Part shown: in pieces, positions 1 through 13,700 of the stretch
How positions within the stretch are numbered: position 1 is the stretch's first letter
Layout of the letters: every line of letters starts with the position of its first letter
Notes under the pieces: generated by a model
The model's database searches: none
The model's input: only the letters and a program-made list of their open reading frames with translations
Told to the model about the DNA's origin: nothing
Program-made: the position numbers and the translations under genes
Source of the DNA: Ryuthela nishihirai
Lineage: Eukaryota > Arthropoda > Arachnida > Araneae > Heptathelidae
NCBI GenBank assembly: GCA_038380435.1
Contig: JAWZYU010000732.1
Location: 1-64,000 of the forward strand
Direction of reading: 5' to 3'
Length of the DNA: 64,000 bases

Positions 1-1628
1 CTCGTGAACCAGAAGTCGGATGACCTTTCTGTAAAGTACGTATTACTCGACTTTAAAAGGGCTTTCCAATGACGCAATCCCCCGAAGCTCTAGCTCAATT
101 AGAGAAAAACTTCATTTGTAGAATTTTGTTACACGTTTTTGGCTTTTTCTCGTGAACCAGAGATCGGATGACCTTTCTGTAAAGTACGTATTACTCGACT
201 TTAAAAGGGCTTTCCAATGACGCAATCCCCGAAGCTCTAGCTCAATTAGAGAAAAACTTCATTTGTAGAATTTTGTTACACGTTTTTGGCTTTTTCTCGT
301 GAACCAGAGATCGGATGACCTTTCTGTAAAGTACGTATTACTCGACTTTAAAAGGGCTTTCCAATGACGCAATCCCCGAAGCTCTAGCTCAATTAGAGAA
401 AAACTTCATTTGTAGAATTTTGTTACACGTTTTTGGCTTTTTCTCGTGAACCAGAGATCGGATTACCTTTCTGTAAAGTACGTATTACTCGACTTTAAAA
501 GGGCTTTCCAATGACGCAATCCCCGAAGCTCTAGCTCAATTAGAGAAAAACTTCATTTGTAGAATTTTGTTACACGTTTTTGGCTTTTTCTCGTGAACCA
601 GAAGTCGGATGACCTTTCTGTAAAGTACGTATTACTCGACTTTAAAAGGGCTTTCCAATGACGCAATCCCCGAAGCTCTAGCTCAATTAGAGAAAAACTT
701 CATTTGTAGAATTTTGTTACACGTTTTTGGCTTTTTCTCGTGAACCAGAGATCGGATGACCTTTCTGTAAAGTACGTGTTACTCGACTTTAAAAGGGCTT
801 TCCAATGACGCAATCCCCGAAGCTCTAGCTCAATTAGAGAAAAACTTCATTTGTAGAATTTTGTTACACGTTTTTGGCTTTTTCTCGTGAACCAGAGATC
901 GGATGACCTTTCTGTAAAGTACGTATTACTCGACTTTAAAAGGGCTTTCCAATGACGCAATCCCCGAAGCTCTAGCTCAATTAGAGAAAAACTTCATTTG
1001 TAGAATTTTGTTACACGTTTTTGGCTTTTTCTCGTGAACCAGAGATCGGATGACCTTTCTGTAAAGTACGTATTACTCGACTTTAAAAGGGCTTTCCGAT
1101 GACGCAATCCCCGAAGCTCTAGCTCAATTAGAGAAAAACTTCATTTGTAGAATTTTGTTACACGTTTTTGGCTTTTTCTCGTGAACCAGAGATCGGATGA
1201 CCTTTCTGTAAAGTACGTATTACTCGACTTTAAAAGGGCTTTCCAATGACGCAATCCCCGAAGCTCTAGCTCAATTAGAGAAAAACTTCATTTGTAGAAT
1301 TTTGTTACACGTTTTTGGCTTTTTCTCGTGAACCAGAAGTCGGATGACCTTTCTGTAAAGTACGTATTACTCGACTTTAAAAGGGCTTTCCAATGACGCA
1401 ATCCCCGAAGCTCTAGCTCAATTAGAGAAAAACTTCATTTGTAGAATTTTGTTACACGTTTTTGGCTTTTTCTCGTGAACCAGAGATCGGATGACCTTTC
1501 TGTAAAGTACGTATTACTCGACTTTAAAAGGGCTTTCCAATGACGCAATCCCCGAAGCTCTAGCTCAATTAGAGAAAAACTTCATTTGTAGAATTTTGTT
1601 ACACGTTTTTGGCTTTTTCTCGTGAACC

Positions 1629-2068
1629 AGAAGTCGGATGACCTTTCTGTAAAGTGCATATTACTCGTCTTTAAAACGGCTTTCCAATGTCGCAATCCCG
1701 AAGCTCTAACTCAATTAGGGAAAAACTTCATTTGTAGAATTTTGTTACATGTTTTCGGCTTTTTCTCGTGAACCAGAGGTCGGATGACCTTTCTGTAAAT
1801 TATGTATTACTCGTCTTTAAAACGGCTTTCCAATGACACAATCCCGGAATATATAGGTCAATTAGGGAGCAACTTCACATGTAGAATTTTGTTACACGTT
1901 TTTGACTTTTTCTCGTGAACCAGAGGTCGGATGACCTTTCTGTAAAGTACGCATTACCTCTCTTTAAAACGGCTTTCCAATGACACAATCTCGGAAGCTC
2001 TAGCTCAATTAGAGAAAAACTTCATTTGTAGAATTTTGTTACACGTTTTTGGCTTTTTCTCGTGAACC
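1629..2068. repeat. Diverged satellite cassette B1-B2-B3, copy 1
   Basis: Three consecutive monomers differ from the main type at many shared sites. B1 carries GTGCATATTACTCGTC, GTCGCAATCCCG and CATGTTTTCGG and is 1 bp short. B2 carries ATTATGTATT, AATATATAGG and GGGAGCAACTTCACATG. B3 carries CGCATTACCTCTC and ACAATCTCGG. The same cassette recurs further along. Confidence 0.93.
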
Positions 2069-4699
2069 AGAGATCGGATGACCTTTCTGTAAAGTACGTA
2101 TTACTCGACTTTAAAAGGGCTTTCCAATGACGCAATCCCCGAAGCTCTAGCTCAATTAGAGAAAAACTTCATTTGTAGAATTTTGTTACACGTTTTTGGC
2201 TTTTTCTCGTGAACCAGAGATCGGATGACCTTTCTGTAAAGTACGTATTACTCGACTTTAAAAGGGCTTTCCAATGACGCAATCCCCGAAGCTCTAGCTC
2301 AATTAGAGAAAAACTTCATTTGTAGAATTTTGTTACACGTTTTTGGCTTTTTCTCGTGAACCAGAAGTCGGATGACCTTTCTGTAAAGTACGTATTACTC
2401 GACTTTAAAAGGGCTTTCCAATGACGCAATCCCCGAAGCTCTAGCTCAATTAGAGAAAAACTTCATTTGTAGAATTTTGTTACACGTTTTTGGCTTTTTC
2501 TCGTGAACCAGAGATCGGATGACCTTTCTGTAAAGTACGTATTACTCGACTTTAAAAGGGCTTTCCAATGACGCAATCCCCGAAGCTCTAGCTCAATTAG
2601 AGAAAAACTTCATTTGTAGAATTTTGTTACACGTTTTTGGCTTTTTCTCGTGAACCAGAGATCGGATGACCTTTCTGTAAAGTACGTATTACTCGACTTT
2701 AAAAGGGCTTTCCAATGACGCAATCCCCGAAGCTCTAGCTCAATTAGAGAAAAACTTCATTTGTAGAATTTTGTTACACGTTTTTGGCTTTTTCTCGTGA
2801 ACCAGAGATCGGATGACCTTTCTTAAAGTACGTTTTACTCGACTTTAAAAGGGCTTTCCAATGACGCAATCCCGAAGCTCTAGCTCAATTAGAGAAAAAC
2901 CTTCATTTGTAGAATTTTGTTACACGTTTTTGGCTTTTTCTACGTGAACCAGAAGTCGGATGACCTTTCTGTAAAGTACGTATTACTCGACTTTAAAAGG
3001 GCTTTCCAATGACGCAATCCCCGAAGCTCTAGCTCAATTAGAGAAAAACTTCATTTGTAGAATTTTGTTACACGTTTTTGGCTTTTTCTCGTGAACCAGA
3101 GATCGGATGACCTTTCTGTAAAGTACGTATTACTCGACTTTAAAAGGGCTTTCCAATGACGCAATCCCCGAAGCTCTAGCTCAATTAGAGAAAAACTTCA
3201 TTTGTAGAATTTTGTTACACGTTTTTGGCTTTTTCTCGTGAACCAGAGATCGGATGACCTTTCTGTAAAGTACGTATTACTCGACTTTAAAAGGGCTTTC
3301 CAATGACGCAATCCCCGAAGCTCTAGCTCAATTAGAGAAAAACTTCATTTGTAGAATTTTGTTACCCGTTTTTGGCTTTTTCTCGTGAACCAGAGATCGG
3401 ATGACCTTTCTGTAAAGTACGTATTACTCGACTTTAAAAGGGCTTTCCAATGACGCAATCCCCGAAGCTCTAGCTCAATTAGAGAAAAACTTCATTTGTA
3501 GAATTTTGTTACACGTTTTTGGCTTTTTCTCGTGAACCAGAGATCGGATTACCTTTCTGTAAAGTACGTATTACTCGACTTTAAAAGGGCTTTCCAATGA
3601 CGCAATCCCCGAAGCTCTAGCTCAATTAGAGAAAAACTTCATTTGTAGAATTTTGTTACACGTTTTTGGCTTTTTCTCGTGAACCAGAAGTCGGATGACC
3701 TTTCTGTAAAGTACGTATTACTCGACTTTAAAAGGGCTTTCCAATGACGCAATCCCCGAAGCTCTAGCTCAAATAGAGAAAAACTTCATTTGTAGAATTT
3801 TGTTACACGTTTTTGGCTTTTTCTCGTGAACCAGAAGTCGGATGACCTTTCTGTAAAGTACGTATTACTCGACTTTAAAACGGCTTTCCAATGACGCAAT
3901 CCCCGAAGCTCTAGCTCAATTAGAGAAAAACTTCATTTGTAGAATTTTGTTACACGTTTTTGGCTTTTTCTCGTGAACCAGAGATCGGATGACCTTTCTG
4001 TAAAGTACGTATTACTCGACTTTAAAAGGGCTTTCCAATGACGCAATCCCCGAAGCTCTAGCTCAATTAGAGAAAAACTTCATTTGTAGAATTTTGTTAC
4101 ACGTTTTTGGCTTTTTCTCGTGAACCAGAGATCGGATGACCTTTCTGTAAAGTACGTATTACTCGACTTTAAAAGGGCTTTCCAATGACGCAATCCCCGA
4201 AGCTCTAGCTCAATTAGAGAAAAACTTCATTTGTAGAATTTTGTTACACGTTTTTGGCTTTTTCTCGTGAACCAGAAGTCGGATGACCTTTCTGTAAAGT
4301 ACGTATTACTCGACTTTAAAAGGGCTTTCCAATGACGCAATCCCCGAAGCTCTAGCTCAATTAGAGAAAAACTTCATTTGTAGAATTTTGTTACACGTTT
4401 TTGGCTTTTTCTCGTGAACCAGAGATCGGATGACCTTTCTGTAAAGTACGTATTACTCGACTTTAAAAGGGCTTTCCAATGACGCAATCCCCGAAGCTCT
4501 AGCTCAATTAGAGAAAAACTTCATTTGTAGAATTTTGTTACACGTTTTTGGCTTTTTCTCGTGAACCAGAGATCGGATGACCTTTCTGTAAAGTACGTAT
4601 TACTCGACTTTAAAAGGGCTTTCCAATGACGCAATCCCCGAAGCTCTAGCTCAATTAGAGAAAAACTTCATTTGTAGAATTTTGTTACACGTTCTTGGC

Positions 4700-5005
4700 T
4701 TTTTCTCGTGAACCAGAGATCGGATGACCTTTCTGTAAAGTGCATATTACTCGTCTTTAAATCGGCTTTCCAATGTCGCAATCCCGAAGCTCTAACTCAA
4801 TTAGGGAAAAACTTCATTTGTAGAATTTTGTTACATGTTTTCGGCTTTTTCTCGTGAACCAGAGGTCGGATGACCTTTCTGTAAATTATGTATTACTCGT
4901 CTTTAAAACGGCTTTCCAATGACACAATCCCGGAATATATAGGTCAATTAGGGAGCAACTTCACATGTAGAATTTTGTTACACGTTTTTGGCTTTTTCTC
5001 GTGAA
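4700..5005. repeat. Diverged satellite cassette B1-B2, copy 2
   Basis: B1 and B2 are present. B3 is replaced by a common monomer bearing a GTGTTACT variant. The preceding monomer has the private change GTTCTTGG at 4691. The whole arrangement is repeated 2204 bp to the right. Confidence 0.92.
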
Positions 5006-6903
5006 CCAGAGATCGGATGACCTTTCTGTAAAGTACGTGTTACTCGACTTTAAAAGGGCTTTCCAATGACGCAATCCCCGAAGCTCTAGCTCAATTAGAG
5101 AAAAACTTCATTTGTAGAATTTTGTTACACGTTTTTGGCTTTTTCTCGTGAACCAGAAGTCGGATGACCTTTCTGTAAAGTACGTATTACCCGACTTTAA
5201 AAGGGCTTTCCAATGACGCAATCCCCGAAGCTCTAGCTCAAATAGAGAAAAACTTCATTTGTAGAATTTTGTTACACGTTTTTGGCTTTTTCTCGTGAAC
5301 CAGAGATCGGATGACCTTTCTGTAAAGTACGTATTACTCGACTTTAAAAGGGCTTTCCAATGACGCAATCCCCGAAGCTCTAGCTCAATTAGAGAAAAAC
5401 TTCATTTGTAGAATTTTGTTACACGTTTTTGGCTTTTTCTCGTGAACCAGAGATCGGATGACCTTTCTGTAAAGTACGTATTACTCGACTTTAAAAGGGC
5501 TTTCCAATGACGCAATCCCCGAAGCTCTAGCTCAATTAGAGAAAAACTTCATTTGTAGAATTTTGTTACACGTTTTTGGCTTTTTCTCGTGAACCAGAGA
5601 TCGGATGACCTTTCTGTAAAGTACGTATTACTCGACTTTAAAAGGGCTTTCCAATGACGCAATCCCCGAAGCTCTAGCTCAATTAGAGAAAAACTTCATT
5701 TGTAGAATTTTGTTACACGTTTTTGGCTTTTTCTCGTGAACCAGAAGTCGGATGACCTTTCTGTAAAGTACGTATTACTCGACTTTAAAAGGGCTTTCCA
5801 ATGACGCAATCCCCGAAGCTCTAGCTCAAATAGAGAAAAACTTCATTTGTAGAATTTTGTTACACGTTTTTGGCTTTTTCTCGTGAACCAGAAGTCGGAT
5901 GACCTTTCTGTAAAGTACGTATTACTCGACTTTAAAACGGCTTTCCAATGACGCAATCCCCGAAGCTCTAGCTCAATTAGAGAAAAACTTCATTTGTAGA
6001 ATTTTGTTACACGTTTTTGGCTTTTTCTCGTGAACCAGAAGTCGGATGACCTTTCTGTAAAGTACGTATTACTCGACTTTAAAAGGGCTTTCCAATGACG
6101 CAATCCCCGAAGCTCTAGCTCAATTAGAGAAAAACTTCATTTGTAGAATTTTGTTACACGTTTTTGGCTTTTTCTCGTGAACCAGAAGTCGGATGACCTT
6201 TCTGTAAAGTACGTATTACTCGACTTTAAAAGGGCTTTCCAATGACGCAATCCCCGAAGCTCTAGCTCAATTAGAGAAAAACTTCATTTGTAGAATTTTG
6301 TTACACGTTTTTGGCTTTTTCTCGTGAACCAGAGATCGGATGACCTTTCTGTAAAGTACGTATTACTCGACTTTAAAAGGGCTTTCCAATGACGCAATCC
6401 CCGAAGCTCTAGCTCAATTAGAGAAAAACTTCATTTGTAGAATTTTGTTACACGTTTTTGGCTTTTTCTCGTGAACCAGAGATCGGATGACCTTTCTGTA
6501 AAGTACGTATTACTCGACTTTAAAAGGGCTTTCCAATGACGCAATCCCCGAAGCTCTAGCTCAATTAGAGAAAAACTTCATTTGTAGAATTTTGTTACAC
6601 GTTTTTGGCTTTTTCTCGTGAACCAGAGATCGGATGACCTTTCTGTAAAGTACGTATTACTCGACTTTAAAAGGGCTTTCCAATGACGCAATCCCCGAAG
6701 CTCTAGCTCAATTAGAGAAAAACTTCATTTGTAGAATTTTGTTACACGTTTTTGGCTTTTTCTCGTGAACCAGAGATCGGATGACCTTTCTGTAAAGTAC
6801 GTATTACTCGACTTTAAAAGGGCTTTCCAATGACGCAATCCCCGAAGCTCTAGCTCAATTAGAGAAAAACTTCATTTGTAGAATTTTGTTACACGTTCTT
6901 GGC

Positions 6904-7209
6904 TTTTTCTCGTGAACCAGAGATCGGATGACCTTTCTGTAAAGTGCATATTACTCGTCTTTAAATCGGCTTTCCAATGTCGCAATCCCGAAGCTCTAAC
7001 TCAATTAGGGAAAAACTTCATTTGTAGAATTTTGTTACATGTTTTCGGCTTTTTCTCGTGAACCAGAGGTCGGATGACCTTTCTGTAAATTATGTATTAC
7101 TCGTCTTTAAAACGGCTTTCCAATGACACAATCCCGGAATATATAGGTCAATTAGGGAGCAACTTCACATGTAGAATTTTGTTACACGTTTTTGGCTTTT
7201 TCTCGTGAA
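6904..7209. repeat. Diverged satellite cassette B1-B2, copy 3
   Basis: This is identical in arrangement to the copy at 4700-5005, including the upstream GTTCTTGG (6895) and the downstream GTGTTACT (7241) private changes. It is therefore part of a larger duplication. Confidence 0.92.
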
Positions 7210-9269
7210 CCAGAGATCGGATGACCTTTCTGTAAAGTACGTGTTACTCGACTTTAAAAGGGCTTTCCAATGACGCAATCCCCGAAGCTCTAGCTCAATT
7301 AGAGAAAAACTTCATTTGTAGAATTTTGTTACACGTTTTTGGCTTTTTCTCGTGAACCAGAAGTCGGATGACCTTTCTGTAAAGTACGTATTACTCGACT
7401 TTAAAAGGGCTTTCCAATGACGCAATCCCCGAAGCTCTAGCTCAAATAGAGAAAAACTTCATTTGTAGAATTTTGTTACACGTTTTTGGCTTTTTCTCGT
7501 GAACCAGAGATCGGATGACCTTTCTGTAAAGTACGTATTACTCGACTTTAAAAGGGCTTTCCAATGACGCAATCCCCGAAGCTCTAGCTCAATTAGAGAA
7601 AAACTTCATTTGTAGAATTTTGTTACACGTTTTTGGCTTTTTCTCGTGAACCAGAGATCGGATGACCTTTCTGTAAAGTACGTATTACTCGACTTTAAAA
7701 GGGCTTTCCAATGACGCAATCCCCGAAGCTCTAGCTCAATTAGAGAAAAACTTCATTTGTAGAATTTTGTTACACGTTTTTGGCTTTTTCTCGTGAACCA
7801 GAGATCGGATGACCTTTCTGTAAAGTACGTATTACTCGACTTTAAAAGGGCTTTCCAATGACGCAATCCCCGAAGCTCTAGCTCAATTAGAGAAAAACTT
7901 CATTTGTAGAATTTTGTTACACGTTTTTGGCTTTTTCTCGTGAACCAGAAGTCGGATGACCTTTCTGTAAAGTACGTATTACTCGACTTTAAAAGGGCTT
8001 TCCAATGACGCAATCCCCGAAGCTCTAGCTCAAATAGAGAAAAACTTCATTTGTAGAATTTTGTTACACGTTTTTGGCTTTTTCTCGTGAACCAGAAGTC
8101 GGATGACCTTTCTGTAAAGTACGTATTACTCGACTTTAAAACGGCTTTCCAATGACGCAATCCCCGAAGCTCTAGCTCAATTAGAGAAAAACTTCATTTG
8201 TAGAATTTTGTTACACGTTTTTGGCTTTTTCTCGTGAACCAGAAGTCGGATGACCTTTCTGTAAAGTACGTATTACTCGACTTTAAAAGGGCTTTCCAAT
8301 GACGCAATCCCCGAAGCTCTAGCTCAATTAGAGAAAAACTTCATTTGTAGAATTTTGTTACACGTTTTTGGCTTTTTCTCGTGAACCAGAAGTCGGATGA
8401 CCTTTCTGTAAAGTACGTATTACTCGACTTTAAAAGGGCTTTCCAATGACGCAATCCCCGAAGCTCTAGCTCAATTAGAGAAAAACTTCATTTGTAGAAT
8501 TTTGTTACACGTTTTTGGCTTTTTCTCGTGAACCAGAGATCGGATGACCTTTCTGTAAAGTACGTATTACTCGACTTTAAAAGGGCTTTCCAATGACGCA
8601 ATCCCCGAAGCTCTAGCTCAATTAGAGAAAAACTTCATTTGTAGAATTTTGTTACACGTTTTTGGCTTTTTCTCGTGAACCAGAGATCGGATGACCTTTC
8701 TGTAAAGTACGTATTACTCGACTTTAAAAGGGCTTTCCAATGACGCAATCCCCGAAGCTCTAGCTCAATTAGAGAAAAACTTCATTTGTAGAATTTTGTT
8801 ACACGTTTTTGGCTTTTTCTCGTGAACCAGAGATCGGATGACCTTTCTGTAAAGTACGTATTACTCGACTTTAAAAGGGCTTTCCAATGACGCAATCCCC
8901 GAAGCTCTAGCTCAATTAGAGAAAAACTTCATTTGTAGAATTTTGTTACACGTTTTTGGCTTTTTCTCGTGAACCAGAAGTCGGATGACCTTTCTGTAAA
9001 GTACGTATTACTCGACTTTAAAAGGGCTTTCCAATGACGCAATCCCCGAAGCTCTAGCTCAATTAGAGAAAAACTTCATTTGTAGAATTTTGTTACACGT
9101 TTTTGGCTTTTTCTCGTGAACCAGAGATCGGATGACCTTTCTGTAAAGTACGTATTACTCGACTTTAAAAGGGCTTTCCAATGACGCAATCCCCGAAGCT
9201 CTAGCTCAATTAGAGAAAAACTTCATTTGTAGAATTTTGTTACACGTTTTTGGCTTTTTCTCGTGAACC

Positions 9270-9705
9270 AGAAGTCGGATGACCTTTCTGTAAAGTGCAT
9301 ATTACTCGTCTTTAAAACGGCTTTCCAATGTCGCAATCCCGAAGCTCTAACTCAATTAGGGAAAAACTTCATTTGTAGAATTTTGTTACATGTTTTCGGC
9401 TTTTTCTCGTGAACCAGAGGTCGGATGACCTTTCTGTAAATTATGTATTACTCGTCTTTAAAACGGCTTTCCAATGACACAATCCCGGAATATATAGGTC
9501 AATTAGGGAGCAACTTCACATGTAGAATTTTGTTACACGTTTTTGACTTTTTCTCGTGAACCAGAGGTCGGATGACCTTTCTGTAAAGTACGCATTACCT
9601 CTCTTTAAAACGGCTTTCCAATGACACAATCTCGGAAGCTCTAGCTCAATTAGAGAAAAACTTCATTTGTAGAATTTTGTTACACGTTTTTGGCTTTTTC
9701 TCGTG
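9270..9705. repeat. Diverged satellite cassette B1-B2-B3, copy 4
   Basis: This is a full three-monomer cassette with the same diagnostic sites as the copy at 1629-2068, including GACTTTTTCTC in the B2/B3 join and CGCATTACCTCTC in B3. Confidence 0.92.
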
Positions 9706-10297
9706 AACCAGAGATCGGATGACCTTTCTGTAAAGTACGTATTACTCGACTTTAAAAGGGCTTTCCAATGACGCAATCCCCGAAGCTCTAGCTCAATTAG
9801 AGAAAAACTTCATTTGTAGAATTTTGTTACACGTTTTTGGCTTTTTCTCGTGAACCAGAGATCGGATGACCTTTCTGTAAAGTACGTATTACTCGACTTT
9901 AAAAGGGCTTTCCAATGACGCAATCCCCGAAGCTCTAGCTCAATTAGAGAAAAACTTCATTTGTAGAATTTTGTTACACGTTTTTGGCTTTTTCTCGTGA
10001 ACCAGAAGTCGGATGACCTTTCTGTAAAGTACGTATTACTCGACTTTAAAAGGGCTTTCCAATGACGCAATCCCCGAAGCTCTAGCTCAATTAGAGAAAA
10101 ACTTCATTTGTAGAATTTTGTTACACGTTTTTGGCTTTTTCTCGTGAACCAGAGATCGGATGACCTTTCTGTAAAGTACGTATTACTCGACTTTAAAAGG
10201 GCTTTCCAATGACGCAATCCCCGAAGCTCTAGCTCAATTAGAGAAAAACTTCATTTGTAGAATTTTGTTACACGTTTTTCGCTTTTTCTCGTGAACC

Positions 10298-10730
10298 AGA
10301 AGTCGGATGACCTTTCTGTAAAGTGCATATTACTCGTCTTTAAATCGGCTTTCCAATGTCGCAATCCCGAAGCTCTAACTCAATTAGGGAAAAACTTCAT
10401 TTGTAGAATTTTGTTACATGTTTTCGGCTTTTTCTCGTGAACCAGAGGTCGGATGACCTTTCTGTAAATTATGTATTACTCGTCTTTAAAACGGCTTTCC
10501 AATGACACAATCCCGGAATATATAGGTCAATTAGGGAGCAACTTCACATGTAGAATTTTGTTACACGTTTTTGACTTTTTCTCGTGAACCAGAGGTCGGA
10601 TGACCTTTCTGTAAAGTACGCATTACCTCTCTTTAAAACGGCTTTCCAATGACACAATCTCGGAAGCTCTAGCTCAATTAGAGAAAAACTTCATTTGTAG
10701 AATTTTGTTACACGTTTTTGGCTTTTTCTC
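10298..10730. repeat. Diverged satellite cassette B1-B2-B3, copy 5
   Basis: This full cassette lies only seven monomers (1028 bp) after copy 4. Its B1 has TTTAAATCGG like copies 2 and 3, while its B3 matches copies 1 and 4, so it mixes diagnostic sites of the other copies. Confidence 0.92.
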
Positions 10731-13700
10731 GTGAACCAGAGATCGGATGACCTTTCTGTAAAGTACGTATTACTCGACTTTAAAAGGGCTTTCCAATGAC
10801 GCAATCCCCGAAGCTCTAGCTCAATTAGAGAAAAACTTCATTTGTAGAATTTTGTTACACGTTTTTGGCTTTTTCTCGTGAACCAGAAGTCGGATGACCT
10901 TTCTGTAAAGTACGTATTACTCGACTTTAAAAGGGCTTTCCAATGACGCAATCCCCGAAGCTCTAGCTCAATTAGAGAAAAACTTCATTTGTAGAATTTT
11001 GTTACACGTTTTTGGCTTTTTCTCGTGAACCAGAGATCGGATGACCTTTCTGTAAAGTACGTATTACTCGACTTTAAAAGGGCTTTCCAATGACGCAATC
11101 CCCGAAGCTCTAGCTCAATTAGAGAAAAACTTCATTTGTAGAATTTTGTTACACGTTTTTGGCTTTTTCTCGTGAACCAGAAGTCGGATGACCTTTCTGT
11201 AAAGTACGTATTACTCGACTTTAAAAGGGCTTTCCAATGACGCAATTTCCGAAGCTCTAGCTCAATTAGAGAAAAACTTCATTTGTAGAATTTTGTTACA
11301 CGTTTTTGGCTTTTTCTCGTGAACCAGAAGTCGGATGACCTTTCTGTAAAGTACGTATTACTCGACTTTAAAAGGGCTTTCCAATGACGCAATCCCCGAA
11401 GCTCTAGCTCAATTAGAGAAAAACTTCATTTGTAGAATTTTGTTACACGTTTTTGGCTTTTTCTCGTGAACCAGAGATCGGATGACCTTTCTGTAAAGTA
11501 CGTATTACTCGACTTTAAAAGGGCTTTCCAATGACGCAATCCCCGAAGCTCTAGCTCAATTAGAGAAAAACTTCATTTGTAGAATTTTGTTACACGTTTT
11601 TGGCTTTTTCTCGTGAACCAGAAGTCGGATGACCTTTCTGTAAAGTACGTATTACTCGACTTTAAAAGGGCTTTCCAATGACGCAATCCCCGAAGCTCTA
11701 GCTCAATTAGAGAAAAACTTCATTTGTAGAATTTTGTTACACGTTTTTGGCTTTTTCTCGTGAACCAGAGATCGGATGACCTTTCTGTAAAGTACGTATT
11801 ACTCGACTTTAAAAGGGCTTTCCAATGACGCAATCCCCGAAGCTCTAGCTCAATTAGAGAAAAACTTCATTTGTAGAATTTTGTTACACGTTTTTGGCTT
11901 TTTCTCGTGAACCAGAGATCGGATGACCTTTCTGTAAAGTACGTATTACTCGACTTTAAAAGGGCTTTCCAATGACGCAATCCCCGAAGCTCTAGCTCAA
12001 TTAGAGAAAAACTTCATTTGTAGAATTTTGTTACACGTTTTTGGCTTTTTCTCGTGAACCAGAAGTCGGATGACCTTTCTGTAAAGTACGTATTACTCGA
12101 CTTTAAAAGGGTTTTCCAATGACGCAATCCCCGAAGCTCTAGCTCAAATAGAGAAAAACTTCATTTGTAGAATTTTGTTACACGTTTTTGGCTTTTTCTC
12201 GTGAACCAGAGATCGGATGACCTTTCTGTAAAGTACGTATTACTCGACTTTAAAAGGGCTTTCCAATGACGCAATCCCCGAAGCTCTAGCTCAATTAGAG
12301 AAAAACTTCATTTGTAGAATTTTGTTACACGTTTTTGGCTTTTTCTCGTGAACCAGAAGTCGGATGACCTTTCTGTAAAGTACGTATTACTCGACTTTAA
12401 AAGGGCTTTCCAATGACGCAATCCCCGAAGCTCTAGCTCAATTAGAGAAAAACTTCATTTGTAGAATTTTGTTACACGTTTTTGGCTTTTTCTCGTGAAC
12501 CAGAGATCGGATGACCTTTCTGTAAAGTACGTATTACTCGACTTTAAAAGGGCTTTCCAATGACGCAATCCCCGAAGCTCTAGCTCAATTAGAGAAAAAC
12601 TTCATTTGTAGAATTTTGTTACACGTTTTTGGCTTTTTCTCGTGAACCAGAAGTCGGATGACCTTTCTGTAAAGTACGTATTACTCGACTTTAAAAGGGC
12701 TTTCCAATGACGCAATCCCCGAAGCTCTAGCTCAATTAGAGAAAAACTTCATTTGTAGAATTTTGTTACACGTTTTTGGCTTTTTCTCGTGAACCAGAGA
12801 TCGGATGACCTTTCTGTAAAGTACGTATTACTCGACTTTAAAAGGGCTTTCCAATGACGCAATCCCCGAAGCTCTAGCTCAATTAGAGAAAAACTTCATT
12901 TGTAGAATTTTGTTACACGTTTTTGGCTTTTTCTCGTGAACCAGAGATCGGATGACCTTTCTGTAAAGTACGTATTACTCGACTTTAAAAGGGCTTTCCA
13001 ATGACGCAATCCGCGAAGCTCTAGCTCAATTAGAGAAAAACTTCATTTGTAGAATTTTGTTACACGTTTTTGGCTTTTTCTCGTGAACCAGAAGTCGGAT
13101 GACCTTTCTGTAAAGTACGTGTTACTCGACTTTAAAAGGGCTTTCCAATGACGCAATCCCCGAAGCTCTAGCTCAATTAGAGAAAAACTTCATTTGTAGA
13201 ATTTTGTTACACGTTTTTGGCTTTTTCTCCTGAACCAGAGATCGGATGACCTTTCTGTAAAGTATGTATTACTCGACTTTAAAAGGGCTTTCCAATGACG
13301 CAATCCCCGAAGCTCTAGCTCAATTAGAGAAAAACTTCATTTGTAGAATTTTGTTACACGTTTTTGGCTTTTTCTCGTGAACCAGAGATCGGATGACCTT
13401 TCTGTAAAGTACGTATTACTCGACTTTAAAAGGGCTTTCCAATGACGCAATCCCCGAAGCTCTAGCTCAATTAGAGAAAAACTTCATTTGTAGAATTTTG
13501 TTACACGTTTTTGGCTTTTTCTCGTGAACCAGAAGTCGGATGACCTTTCTGTAAAGTACGTATTACTCGACTTTAAAAGGGCTTTCCAATGACGCAATCC
13601 CCGAAGCTCTAGCTCAATTAGAGAAAAACTTCATTTGTAGAATTTTGTTACACGTTTTTGGCTTTTTCTCGTGAACCAGAGATCGGATGACCTTTCTGTA

